Source: Galeopsis tetrahit (lineage: Eukaryota > Streptophyta > Magnoliopsida > Lamiales > Lamiaceae). From it: a stretch of 64,000 nucleotides of DNA. This document shows, piece by piece, positions 45,146 through 57,229 of this stretch (positions are counted from its first letter, which is position 1; the number at the start of each line of letters is the position of its first letter). The DNA lies in contig OY776130.1 of the NCBI GenBank assembly GCA_963675135.1, positions 29,504,001 to 29,568,000 on the forward strand, in the 5' to 3' direction. A program made the position numbers and the translations under genes. Under the pieces are notes generated by a model. It had not been told where the DNA came from. It searched no databases and saw only the letters and a program-made list of their open reading frames with translations.

Positions 45146-46386
45146 TGTAGGTCCCAAAGTTGAGTTTAATATTGAGTAAGCTAGTGAAAATGTCTAGAGG
45201 GGGGTGAATAGACTTTTCAAAATTCTTTCAATATATCAAAGTACAATGCGGAAATCAGAATATAACAATGAGCCCAATACTAGTTTATACTCAACTTATT
45301 TCGAGAACTCTGTTATGAACACTCAACTAGTCTTGTTCAGTAAAGTAAAGTAAATCAAACACGAAATTTATAGTGGTTCGACAACTTGTCTACGTCCACT
45401 CTCACAAACCCAGTTGTGATATTCTTATTAACTCTTCCAATCGAGTAATGTGTGTTCTTGTAGTTTTAAGTCCCAAGAAATAAGACTTAGATCTTCTCGA
45501 CAACACTACCAAGTGTTTCTTCGATCTTACTAGAGATTTACAAGTATCTAGCAACTTGAAACAGTAAACTAAAATAAAACTTCTCTTTATTCAGTAGCAG
45601 TCTTCTTTGATCTTCACTTGTCTTGCAGACTTGCTTTCTGAACTTCAAACTCTGTGAGTAATGCTTCTTTGAATGCTTCAGTAACGCTTTAGTAATCAGT
45701 ATTGCAGTTTTTCAGTAGTCTTAAATCGATTAATACCATGAGGTATTTATAGACTTCCAATCCTTCAAGAGAACTTTCAATTGTAACCAACTTTTCTTGA
45801 AAACTAACTCGCAACGGTCACTCTTTATCCATCCACGCATTTTTGTTGTTAATTAGTTATTTCTAACTAACTCTTCAATCCTTATCGTTCTACGCGCTTG
45901 AGTAACTAACTTCATCCTTCTTGTATGTTGACTTGTCTTGTCTTGCGCACCTGTCTTGTGTAGACTTCATCCTTCCTCTTCTGGTCTCGCGCAGTCTTCT
46001 TCAGTAGACTTAGATATAACACTAATCTAATCCTAACAAGACTATTACATTACTTTAAGCTTTATAAAATAGCTTAGTCAACTTAAGAATCTATACAATG
46101 ATTATGAACAATTACATATAAAAATCATGAGCTTCTATACAATGTTTAATAGCTCAATAACAACCTAAACATTTATAAAGTATCAACATATTATAAGTAC
46201 TTTGTCTTTTAAACTTTTCCTTTAAGACAATACTTGTCTTGTGAACTCTACTGGTCTACTCAAGATGACTTTAACTAGACTAGGTCAGTCAACACTTAGA
46301 AAATATTCAATCTACTTTTGGCTTATCAAAACTTCATCTTTATCTTTTCATCATCTAGGTCTTGTTCTAGGATTCATATCCCAACA
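45146..46386 (-). repeat. 3' LTR of copia element 2
   Basis: 1,241 bp, TG...CA on the minus strand (TGTTGGGATATG to GGGACCTACA), colinear with the element 1 LTR at 12734-14030. The outer flank is ATATA at 45141-45145. The 5' LTR is too damaged to test for a target duplication. Confidence 0.88.
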
Positions 46387-46402
46387 ATTTCCCCATTTTT
46401 GA
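46387..46402 (-). promoter_or_regulatory. polypurine tract at the 3' LTR, element 2
   Basis: The minus strand reads AAAAATGGGGAAAT immediately before the LTR start TGTTGGG, the expected plus-strand primer of copia replication. Confidence 0.8.
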
Positions 46403-46565
46403 TGAAGCCAAAACTACTTGAATCTTTTCTCAATAGTAGACTAGTTAAGTAGTTATCTTGTCTTTAACATCAAAATAGTATTTATCTTTTCATTCATTCA
46501 GATAAGATCAGTAGATATTACACATACTAAATCAAAAATCAAAATAAGAAAATAATGAAATACAA

Positions 46566-49500
46566 TTAATCTGTTATGTTACCTCCTTCAAGATTTGGAA
46601 CACAAAACGCATCTAGGAGTCTTCTGTGGATTACTCTGATATGCTCTTCATCATCAATCTTCTCCTTGTCTAGTAGCTCTTCCTCAAACTTCTTGATCTG
46701 GTTGAAATCAATCCTCTTTTCTGAGCTAAGCATTGGAGTAGTCCATTTCGGATAGACTGGTACAAGGATATTGAAATTCACAGCAGCAGATATCCTCATA
46801 ATCAAATTCCAAAGCATCCGGTTTTGACCTTCCATGAATTTGTCAAAGATAGAATAAAGTTCATCAGAGCTATCAGAATCACCAAACTTCCTGATTATCC
46901 AGTGATCCAACTCCCATTGCAACTTGACCTTGAATTAATCTGCACGATGTTCTGTGTCAATGAAGTTGTCAATGAATGTATCTTGAACTTGATCTTCATT
47001 CGGTTTCAACTTTTGCAACCTTCGAATATGCTTTCCAATCTTCTTTTGATTAGCATAATGAGATTCATCAGCAGCAACAACAACCTTCTGCTTTTTCACG
47101 ATTGCAGTCGTCTCAGCTTCCTTAGGTTCTTCAATAACCAACTTTCGTTTTGCTACTTGTCTTGTCTGAACCTCAACTTCAGGAGTCGCAATACCTTTGC
47201 CTTTCTCCTTTCTCTTCAGCTCTTCAGCTCTAGCCTGCTCAAGATCTGCCTTCTTCACTAACTTGCCTCTCTTAGGCCTCTTGAGATCTTGCATAGCTAT
47301 CGCAGCTTCTTTCACTTCTGGTTCAGCAGACTTAGCTTTTTCAACTTCAGCTTCGATTCTACTCGTCTCTTCCCCCTTTTTGGCTTCATCAGTAGCCTCG
47401 AGAGTGAAATGAGAAGTAAAGCGAGTCATCTCTTCAAGCATAGCTTGCTTCATAAGATTAGTAACTTTCTCGATCTGCCTTTGGTGAGAACCATCTTGAC
47501 TCAACTTGTCTAGCTTAGAAGCAACTAACTCCAACTTCTGAGTAGACAGGTTCAACTCATTCTTGAAACGTGTTGCAGTCAAACGTAGCTTCCTGTTCTC
47601 TTCAGTCATAGCACTGATAATCTCTCTTGCTTGTGCTAACTGATCATAGGCTTCTTTCCTTTGCACATCTGCAATGTCAATCTTCACTCGATAAACTCTT
47701 TCCATCTTCTTAGATTCTCTGGCTAAGACACGAGCGAAATCGACTGAACTCTTCTCCAAGTATTCAACTTGATTTTGTAGAAAAGCTTCTATCTGGTTAA
47801 ACATCTCTTGTCTGAAATCATTATCTAACTAATTTACTTCATTCATGATCATCTCTTTTGAACTAGTCACAAGAACACTATTTTGTTCAACAAGAGTCTT
47901 CTTAAGTTCAGACTTGAGAAACTCATCAATAGACGACTTGATCACACCTTTCAGCTCATTCTTCAATTCATCTATTGACGCAGTTGGGATTGCTTGAGAT
48001 GATTGACCAACTTCCTTATGAACAGCTTCCTCCATGGTCTCATCTTCAGGCACAGATAGAACTTCTACCAACTTGTCTTCCAGATCAGTAGTCAATACCT
48101 TGTCTTCTACTACTTCATCTTCCAGAACGACACTTCCACTTATGGCCTTTAAGTTCAACGGCGGACAATAAGGAACAATAGCCATCTTTGCTTCTTTAAA
48201 CCTTCTTTCTGCATCATCCAAGTCTTTCTTCACCATGGCATGCAACTTCTTCACATAGCCACAAAGCTCGGTCGAAAAGTACTTATCAGTATAACGATTG
48301 ATAAAGCGAAAATCTGACCTTGGACTATCAGCATGTTCCACCTGGAACTTGAACACAATGCCTCTCAACTGGTCTGAGACATTATCAAGATCAATCATAG
48401 GATCAGTAGACTTCTCATCTTCTACTGGTTCAACATCAACCATTATCTCATCTTCCACAAGATCCGACTCTGAAACTTGAACAGCAACATCGAACTTGTC
48501 TTCTAAAGACAACAAATCATCAGAAATACTCAGCATCTTCTTCACCAAGGCAGTTAAGGCATGAGCTGGGAACAACTCTGAGTGATCTTGAACACCACTA
48601 TTCTCCTTCTGTTCCATCTCTCAATCCTGAAAATTGGAGATTCCGCCCATTCCTAAAATGACTTCAAACAAGTCTTCCGTCGGGGCCTTCTTCAATGCAA
48701 CCCATGTGCATATGCTTAGAAGTTTTTCAAACTGCTCTGAAGATGTGTCGACTTCAATAGACGCGAGCTACTTCCTTAGATGATTGCTGACTTTAGCTCT
48801 CAACCTCTTCTCCCTTAGACACATTGGATAATAGACGAGGGAATCGAATCTAATTTCAGAAGGGGTCTGAGCAAGTGGGGTCCTTGCTTCAGTTGTTACA
48901 GTGGCAACTAATGGAGGTTCTGAAATAGACGGGTTGATGGGTTCAACATTTTCTGTTGAGGGTAAGGAAAGTATTTGGACTGTGGTTTCTGGGGGCTGTG
49001 ATGTGGCTAGGTTTGGTTCGACAACTGTAGGAGTATCAGTTGCATCGAATATGGTAGTATCTTGGGTTATGCTGGCTCTCAGTGGATGCACTGTCAACAC
49101 TTGCGAGGTTTTGGGTGCAGGTCTGGCACGAGATCGATGTGATCTGGCCTTGGTTGTAACTGGGAGAGAGAGAGGAATTGAAAGAGTTTGAGAAGAGGAA
49201 CCAACCTGTGGAGTCGACTTGTCTGGTGAAGGACTCGACTCTACTCTCACCAGACGATAGACTTGAGGAATTTCAGCACTTGTCTCCTCCTCCTTCTCAG
49301 ACTCTTTATCAGAGTGAGTCTCCTCCGAGTCTTCAGCAGGCTCGAATGCAGTCTCCTCTGGCACATAATCAACTAGCCTTCCACTAGTTCCAGCCTCGGC
49401 CTCTTCCTCAGAATCTTCACTATCCGACTCGTCTTCCTCTGCACTAAACGAGACGGCATCAGGCATTGCATCAAGAGGATTAATGTAGACTTGTCTGGGG

Positions 49501-50321
49501 GTAGCAAGTCTTGCAGCAACTTGCTTCCTCAAAGCCTCCTTATTTAGATAAAATTTCAAGGCATGGAACGGCTTGCCCTTGCTCCATTCCGTCTTGTTCG
49601 GCAACAAGATGGGTAGATGGATACTTAACTTGTTTCCGAAACCAACCACAGCGGACACCACCCAATTTGCCGAATCGGTGTCAACACGAACACTTCTTTC
49701 AAAGTACATTAATCTGTCCGCAAACAATTTGAACCAATTACCTTCAGTGATGCCATCATAGATCGCGGCCATCACTCTCGACTTCTGCAAGGTAACTGCA
49801 TCATAAGAACCGGTGACACACAGCAACATTTTGCTTGCTATGTCAAGGAGAGTCTTGTACTTGTCAAGCAAATCCTTCTTCTTTACAGCTGGAATCTTTC
49901 CATCACGATTCAACTTCAGTTTCTTGCCACAGAAAACACTGAGATATCTTAATTCTTGTCCAATGGCATAGTTCTCAACATCAATCGATCCGATAGGCAG
50001 CTTCAAATGCTCGAACACATTTTCTCGAGTAATCTCTACTCGACTTCCTCCAACAAATGATTCAATTGAGTCGCCTCTTCTGGTTGCGTTGGCATAGAAC
50101 TCCAACACCTCCTCTTCCAGCACGATCTCCGGAAACGCCTCCAAATATGGTTTCAATCCACATCGGCTACACTTCATCAATATTCCGTTGTTTCCTTCTG
50201 TGTGTTTCCCCTTGAAAAACACAGATGGTTCCGCATGCACCTTGTTTTCTGATGTGTACTTACCTAGGTCGAACCTAGCCTGCATGTTAGTCCTCACATC
50301 GAATAGGGAAACAATCGTCAT
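46566..50321 (-). pseudogene. copia element 2 ORF3: long extra protein downstream of pol
   Basis: A single reading frame of about 1,250 codons from ATG 50321 (MTIVSLFDVRTNMQARFDLG), broken only by in-frame stops at about 48768, 48618, 47829 and 46935; the same frame carries sensible protein through all four. Residues 1-280 look globular (RCGLKPYLEAFP, NVFEHLKLPIGSIDVENYAI, VMAAIYDGITEGNWFKLFAD, MYFERSVRVDTDSANWVVSA), in the style of the 'putative plant transposon protein' domain. An acidic Ser/Glu and Pro/Thr-rich linker follows, then a helical acidic region, a coiled coil (about 47800-47440; EENRKLRLTATRFKNELNLS), a Lys/Glu-rich basic part (KRPKRGKLVKK) and a last helical part. I see no signal peptide or membrane segment. 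Its position equals that of the sirevirus env-like gene. Function unknown. Confidence 0.72.
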
Positions 50322-51198
50322 AGTAGATTGATTGAGTAAGAACATATAGTTTGTTTTTGCAAGAAATCGAATGCTTTGTGAGTAGGAGCGTTAAGAAACG
50401 TGAGAAGAGTGGAGTGTAACTGTTGGGTTTTGTTTAAAACTGATTTTGAGAATCAATGGCCAAGATTGAATGAAATGATCCAACGGTTGGGTCTTTTGAG
50501 TTTCAGTTACGGAATCGAGAATATTACGTGATTTGATATTGTAAAATTTGGAATCCGCCTTTCCTATTGGTTAGGACAGAGGAGTGAACTCATCTGACCT
50601 AGTGTAGTAGGGTTTAGCGCGAACTGGGTGTATACACCTCATTAAATGGGAGTGTATAAATCCAATTCTAGGGTTGTCCAATTTTCGCATTAACAAATTA
50701 CAATAATACCCTTAATTTGTTTAATTTAAACACTTAGAGTGTTTGAATTATAAGAACACTTATCTTGTCTGTTCGAGTCTATCCAGAACAGACGAGTAGA
50801 CTCATGCACACAAGACGAGTTCCCCCTTCGACTGTGCTTGTCTATTCTGAATGTCGAACGACTTCATGTACCTACCTTGTCTTATGCATCGTATGATCTT
50901 AGGTACAAGTAGAGTAGAATAATTAAGATGAATATCAATCTAAAGCAATGGTCAAGGTTCGATCAAGATGACTTTTAACAAACTTAAGAGTCAACATAAG
51001 GATATTTAAGAAATCAAAGATTCCCCCTTAAATGTTTATTCCCTTAGTATTACCCTCAGCTTTACCTGCTTCCTCATCGGGTTGTTTGGTCATCTTGTCT
51101 GACCTTGTATACCTGTCTGTTGTGCGAGTAGACGAGTGCTCTGTTCCAGTGATCTTGTCTCCTTATTTCTTTGATGTACCTGTCTGGTTAGTACATAG
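50322..51198 (-). promoter_or_regulatory. conserved spacer between pol and ORF3, element 2
   Basis: Alignable with 5983-6875 of element 1, including both AAGGGGGAA tracts (near 50821 and 51023 on the plus strand as TTCCCCCTT), the GTGTATACACCTCATTAAATG block and the GACGAGT words. There is no reading frame. It is the likely site of any subgenomic promoter or processing signal for ORF3. Confidence 0.55.
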
Positions 51199-54100
51199 CT
51201 ATTGGCAAGTAGGATCTAGATCAATTAGTCCTAGATTAATGCATAATTCACGAAAACGAGCCTCAGGTAATGGTTTTGTGAAAATATCAGCTCTTTGAAA
51301 ATCAGTATGAATCTTTTCCATGCGAATATCCTTCTTTTCTACATGATCACGTATGAAATGATGCTTCACATCAACATGCTTACAACGTGTGTGCAAAACA
51401 GGATTTTGTGTAATGGCAATGGCACTATTACTATCACAGAAAATAGGAACATTTGATTCATATATGTTGTAATCTCTAAGCTATTGCATGAGCCAAAGTA
51501 GTTGACTACAGCAGCTACCAGCAGCCATGTACTCGGCTTCGGTAGTAGAGGTAGCCACACTAGTTTGCTTTTTCGAAAAACCATGAAATGAGTTTTGTGC
51601 CTAAGAATTGACAAGAACCGGATGTAGATTTCCTATCTATTCTACAGCCACCAAAATCAGAATCTGAGTAGCCACTTAAAGATAAATCATCATTTGAAGG
51701 ATACCATATACCACGATTGATGGTTCCTTTCAAATATTTCAATATCCGTTTAGTGGTTTCCATGTGACTCTCTTTTGGATTAGCCTTAAAATGAGCACAT
51801 ACGCTAACAGAGAATGCAATATCAGGTCTACTAGCAGTCAAGTACAGTAATGAACCAATAAGACCATGATAATATGTTTGATCAGCACACTTACCATGTT
51901 CGTCTGGATCCATCATGTATGTAGGTAGCATAGGTACTCCAGAAGACTTGCATGTCTTAATACCATACTTGTCTAGAAGATTTCTAGTATACTTTGCTTG
52001 ATTTATGAAAATCCCTTCAGGGTTCTGTTTTACTTGAAGTCCAAGAAAGTAATTCATTTCACCCATCACAGACATCTCAAATTTACTTTGCATGAGTGTT
52101 GAGAAACTTTCACTCAGCTTTTTGTTAGGTGAACCAAAAATGATGTCATCTACGTAAATTTGGACGAGTAAAATGTCTTTCCCTTCTTGTCTTCTGAACA
52201 AGGTTCTATCGACCTTGCCCTTAGTAAAACCATTTTCTAATAGAAAGAGAGAGAGAGTATCATACCATGCTCTTGGAGCTTGCTTTAGTCCGTATAAGGC
52301 TTTCTTCAATCTGTACACCTGGTTGCCTTTGACTTCGAAACCTGGGGGTTGTTCAACATACACTTCTTCCGCAAGAATACCGTTAAGAAATGCACTTTTA
52401 ACATCCATTTGATATACAGTAAACTTCATATGAGCAGCATATGCAAGGAACAATCGAATGGCTTCTAGTCTAGCAACAGGAGCATATGTTTCATCATAGT
52501 CTATGCCTTCAACTTGTGAATAGCCTTGGGCTACTAGTCTAGCCTTATTCCTAACGACTACATCATTCTCATCTTTCTTGTTTTTGAAAATCCATCGTGT
52601 GCCAACTACATTATGATGTTCCGGCCTATCGACAAGTTCCCAGACGTCGTTTCGAACAAACTGGTTCAACTCGTCTTGCATAGCGATGATCCAATTACTA
52701 TCAGCCAATGCCTCTTTAACGGTAGTAGGCTCGATAGAAGAGAGGAAACAACACCAGCAAAACATAGTTGGACTGGGCTGTTCTTGCGACTCAAAGAGTT
52801 GTCGTCTAGTCTTCACACCAATAGTAGAGTCACCAATGATATTCTCAGTATCATGCGCAGATTTCCATGTTTTTCTATTCTTAACAGGAATACTATCATC
52901 ATCTACATCATGTACAGCATCATGCATATCAACATCATTTGTATCATCAATTTTAACAGGAGTAGACGAGTCAACTAGAGCAGGCATGTCAACTGGTCTA
53001 GAAGACTTACCTTGAGCACTTACCTTCTCTTTGTCATCAGACTCGAGAGCTTTCATGAATGGATTGTAAGCTTGAACGGATTCATATACCTCTGATTCTT
53101 TGTCAGATTCGATCGATAGATCAGTCACCTTCTCACTGATCTTGTCGGCAGACGAGTCCTGTCGAGATTCATCGAAAACCACATGTGGTGTTTCTTCCAC
53201 ACAAAGAGTTGAGTAGTTGAATACCCTAAATGCTTTTCTAGTCGAGGAGTATCCTAAGAATATCCCCTCGTCTGATTTGGCATCGAAAGCATTCAACTTT
53301 CTCTTTCCATTGTTATGGATGGAACACTTACAACCAAATATATGGAAATATGAAATTCTGGGTTTTCTACCTTTCCAAACCTCATAGGGTGTCTTGCCTA
53401 GCGCTTTATTGATCGCACTTCTGTTCTGTGAGTGGCATGCAGTATTGATTGCTTCTGCCCAAAACTTTTGAGGAGTTTTGTATTCGGCTAGCATGGTTCT
53501 ACAGGCTTCTTTGAGAGTTCGATTCCTTCTTTCAGCTACTCCGTTCTGTTGTGGCGTTCTGGCTGCACTACTAAGGTGCTGGATACCACGTTTAGCACAA
53601 AAGTCTTGGATATAGCAATTAATGAACTCAGTTCCCTTGTCACTACGAATCTTGACAATAGACTGGTTCTTCTCAACTTGTAACTTCTTCAACAGATCAG
53701 GTAGAAGTGTTTGTGTATCACTCTTCTTGTGTAGGAAGACTACCCAAGTAAACTTAGAATAGTCGTCTACAACAACAAGTGTGTACCTTCTACCATTCAA
53801 GGTTGGAGGAGTTATCGGACCATGGAGATCCATATGTAGTAGTTCTAGAACTCTACTTGTTGAGAGAGTTGGAATTGACTTAAAGGAACCTTTTACCTGT
53901 TTACCTTTCTGACAAGCATTGCATACATGTGATTTGTAATAAACTTCGTTGGGTAAACCTTCCACTAGGTAATCTCTTGCTATCTTATTAATTACCTTAA
54001 AGTTCATGTGGCAGAGGCGTCTATGCCAAAGCCAACCGAGCTCTTTAGGGTTCTTAGTAAGTAGACAAGTATCCCTTGGACAGCTGTTCCAATTCACAAT

Positions 54101-54503
54101 GTATACACTACCTTGTCTTACGCCGACCAGTAGGACTGTGTGCGTCCTTTTATCAATGATCTCACACTTGCGGCTTTTAAACTGCACCTTGTAACCACGG
54201 TCACAAAATTGAGAAACAGGCAGTAAATTATATTTCAAACCTTCTACGTATGAGACATCTTAAATCTCCACGTCTCCATTCCTGATGTAACCAAATCCTT
54301 TAGTGACAGCAGTGGAGCTATCACCAAATATTACTTTTGGTCCTTCCTGCTCATGGTAACTCGATAAGAGAGCCTTAGTACCAGTCATGTGGTGCGAACA
54401 ACCACTATCAATGTACCAAGTTTCTCCTACTGAGCCACCCTTCTTATACAAGTCAAGTCGACCCTGCAATGAAGATATTCAATAATTTAGGTACCCATTT
54501 TGT
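51199..54503 (-). pseudogene. copia element 2 pol
   Basis: The order is protease (WYIDSGCSHHMTG), GAG pre-integrase (HRRLCHMNF, CNACQKGKQ), integrase core with LLHMDLHGP, RSDKGTEFIN and PQQNGVAERRN supplying the D, D and E residues, RT with ELVDRPEHHNVVGTRWIFKN and catalytic YVDDIIFGS, and RNase H (SDSDFGGCRIDRKSTSG). Frame breaks are a TAA at 54260 just after the protease (GDVEI), an extra A near 51580 in RNase H, and a TAG near 51482. The 892-codon frame 54238-51560 is otherwise clean. It ends LIDLDPTC, as in element 1. Confidence 0.88.
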
Positions 54504-57050
54504 TTATTGGGGTCCTGGGGGGTTAGTCGAGTTCAAAGGAATCCAAATATACATTGGAGTCTTGAACAAGTTTGATCTCTTAAGCTTCCTGCCATACTTG
54601 TTACAAAATAAGACCTTGTTGTCCTTATCTGGCCTATCATTCGATTTCGGGTCTACTCGTTTGAGATAGCCTTTCGACTTAATCTCTACTTGAGCAAGCG
54701 CTGGTCTATGATAGTCAGAATAGGGCTTGTATGCATTAGGTCCATACGGTTTATAGACTCGTTTAGGTATTTCCTCACTTATGATATCATATGACAAAGG
54801 TGGAGGATATAGGACAAGTTGTGTACGATATTTTGGAGCAACCTGTCTAGGCCTAGACGAGTAGAGCTGAGACTGCCTTATGAAAGGAGGTCTAGGCTCT
54901 TGTCGTCTAGTCTGTACTTGTCTAGTACTCGTCATCTCAGGGTACCAATCCTCGTATCTGACCTGGTTGGGTCGTCCACGATTAGTGGTCCTTTGAAGAT
55001 TAGTTCTAAACGGAACATGCTTGTTGTTAACATTCCTTTTACCTCCCTTGGTAATTGGAGTGTTAACTCGAGTCTGTTTAGGTAAAGTGCCTTCAGATGG
55101 AGTTCCAATATCGTATATCATTGGTCCTTTTCCTTTATCATTAGAACTTGAAACGAAAGCAGTAGGGTTCTTGATGACTCGAGTAGACGAGCTAGGTGAA
55201 TCTGCACCTATACCAGTCTTATCAGCTGGGGCCCTATACCTATCTGACAATTCAAGGTTAATCTTAGAAGAGTTAACCAAGTCAGTAAGTTTAAGGTCTA
55301 GAATGAGAACCTCAGTCTCTAAGAACTTACTGCGTTCTTCAAGTCTATTGCACTTGCTCTTTAAAACATTGAATTCATTTCTCTCAATTGCATGTGTCTT
55401 AAGTAGGTCTTGATATAACCTGTCTATCAATGTACACTTTTCATTGAGTTGTCTTAACTCTTCAGTCAAGCGTTCATTTAGGACTGTTACATTAGGATCT
55501 ACTTTAGACTGAGCTTCTTTAAGATCAATGATTTCTTGTTTTAAGGCGATGTTCTCGTCGCTGACTTCAATGAATGCCTGATTAGCTAGTAGGAGGTCGT
55601 CTTCTATAGCACTAGTAGAGTGATGAAGACTACTCCCTACTTCACTACTGGCAGTATCACTTTCATCAGAATCCGATTCATCACATGATTGAAAAGAAGT
55701 AGCAGATGATACCTCTTGATCGATTTTAGCCATGCAGCATAGGTCATCATCTACTATGAAAGCTTCATCGTGATCTCGATCAAACGGGTAGCTAGATGAG
55801 GACGATGGCAACTCGTCTGAATCCGAATCAGAGTCATCATTGGCCATCATTACCTTCTTGCCACGATTGTATCTTCTTTCCCTTCGTGCTTTGCGTTCTT
55901 CATGTTCGTCAGTGCTTAGGTCTGGACATTCATAGATGTAGTGACCTGGCTTTTCACAGTTATAGCACAAAAGATCATTAGTAGCCTTTTTAATAGGAGA
56001 TTTATCCCTTCGCTTATCACGTCTATCGGAACGCTGAATCTTCCTATCATCAGACTCTCTATCTCGTCTATTACCTTTCGAGACTTCGTCTCTCCTTTCG
56101 GATGAGTTTCGGTCTCGTCTGGTCTCAAATGAGTTCTTAGAAGTAGACGCTCTATGATCTCTATAGAACTTCTTATATCTACCGAAACGCTTATTCAGCC
56201 TATCAAACTTTCTAACCATGAGGTTCACCTAATCTTTCAGACTAAGATCAGTATCTAACTCGTCTTTCACAGAAGCAGACCTAGTCTTAGACTTCGACCT
56301 GTCTACCTTAGAGGACTTAGACGAACTAGACTTAAAGGCAACGTTCTTCGATACAACATGTTCTCTATCACTACTGACTACGGGTTCATCTTCGTCTAAA
56401 TCAAACTCATGAGCCTTTAGAGTTTGAAACATGGTCTCTGCACTCCACACGTCTATATCCTGGGTATTCTTAACAAGCATCTTTACCATTTTCCATCTAG
56501 GATCTAGGCTCTTAAGAATCCTACGATTGATTTCACGAGGAGTATATGATTTACCAAGGACTTCCAAGTCATTCATGATCTTAGTAAAATGAGTATCCAG
56601 TTGGTCGATAGTTTCGCCAGTCTTCATTTTAAATGATTCAAATCTTTGGACAACAGTGGAGAGTTTGCTTTCTTTGATCAGGGAAGTTCCCTCACAAATA
56701 ACAGCTAATCTGTCCCACATATCTTTGGCAGTTTTACATTTTAACACTTTTCCTAGATACTCGTTAGTAAGAGTGTGAAAGATGTAATTCTTTGCCAAGC
56801 TATCCAAATTATTTTTCCTCATTTCTTCTGAGGTTAGATCTGACCTGGGTTTCTTGACGAGAGTACCAACTGGTTTGTCTTTGTCGAGGGCAACAGTATT
56901 TGGGATCATTGTCACGATCGGACCCTCGGTGACAACAGAGATCATTATGTCGTGCGTGGAGCTAAAGATCGCTTCCATTCGCAGCTTCCAATAGTCGTAG
57001 TCCTGAACCTGGAACTTAAGCAACTTGTTAGCACTGATCTCTAGCGACAT
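54504..57050 (-). pseudogene. copia element 2 gag, long form
   Basis: ATG 57050 (MSLEISANKLLKFQVQDYDY). The capsid-like region includes CKTAKDMWDRL and MVKMLVKNTQDID. A TAG at 56229-56231 (CAG in elements 1 and 3) interrupts the frame after LSLKD, and the frame resumes with NLMVRKFDRLNKRFGRYKKF. The knuckle CYNCEKPGHYIYEC, an acidic Asp/Ser run, a coiled coil (residues ~460-580) and a basic tail follow. It ends at TAA 54504-54506 after GPQ. About 848 codons in all. The expected WVPK tail of copia gag is visible only after that stop and in a shifted frame before the protease. Confidence 0.85.
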
Positions 57051-57152
57051 GATTTAAGAGGACTAGTATATCACAGTATATTATCAAGAAACGGATATAT
57101 TCAATAACAGCGATAAAGAACAAGTAAGAGCACGCACAAACACAAACTAGGT

Positions 57153-57229
57153 CAATCAACACTTAGAAAATATTCAATCTACTTTTGGCTTATCAAAACT
57201 TCATCTTTATCTTTACATCATCTAGGACT
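57153..57229 (-). repeat. remnant of element 2 5' LTR
   Basis: About 77 bp matching the outer end of the element 2 3' LTR (TCAACACTTAGAAAATATTC, TTTTGGCTTATCAAAACTTC). The inner ~1.1 kb of the LTR and the primer site are deleted between 57152 and 57153. The outermost ~22 bp are missing on the right, where element 3 begins. Confidence 0.8.

Larger units (their letters stand above)
45146..57229 (-). mobile_element. Ty1/copia element 2, sirevirus-like, nearly complete
   Basis: On the minus strand: damaged 5' LTR (57153-57229), gag (57050-54504), pol (to 51199), spacer, ORF3 (50321-46566), polypurine tract and full 3' LTR (45146-46386). Internal coding length is about 10.5 kb. Gag carries one stop and pol at least three breaks; ORF3 carries four stops and no frameshift. 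The primer site and most of the 5' LTR are deleted, and element 3 starts at 57230. It is the best template here for the layout of this family. Confidence 0.85.

Noticed and set aside
46566..50321. An ordinary host gene next to the copia element
   Set aside because: It lies between pol and the 3' LTR of element 2 and recurs in the same place in element 1, so it belongs to the retrotransposon family.
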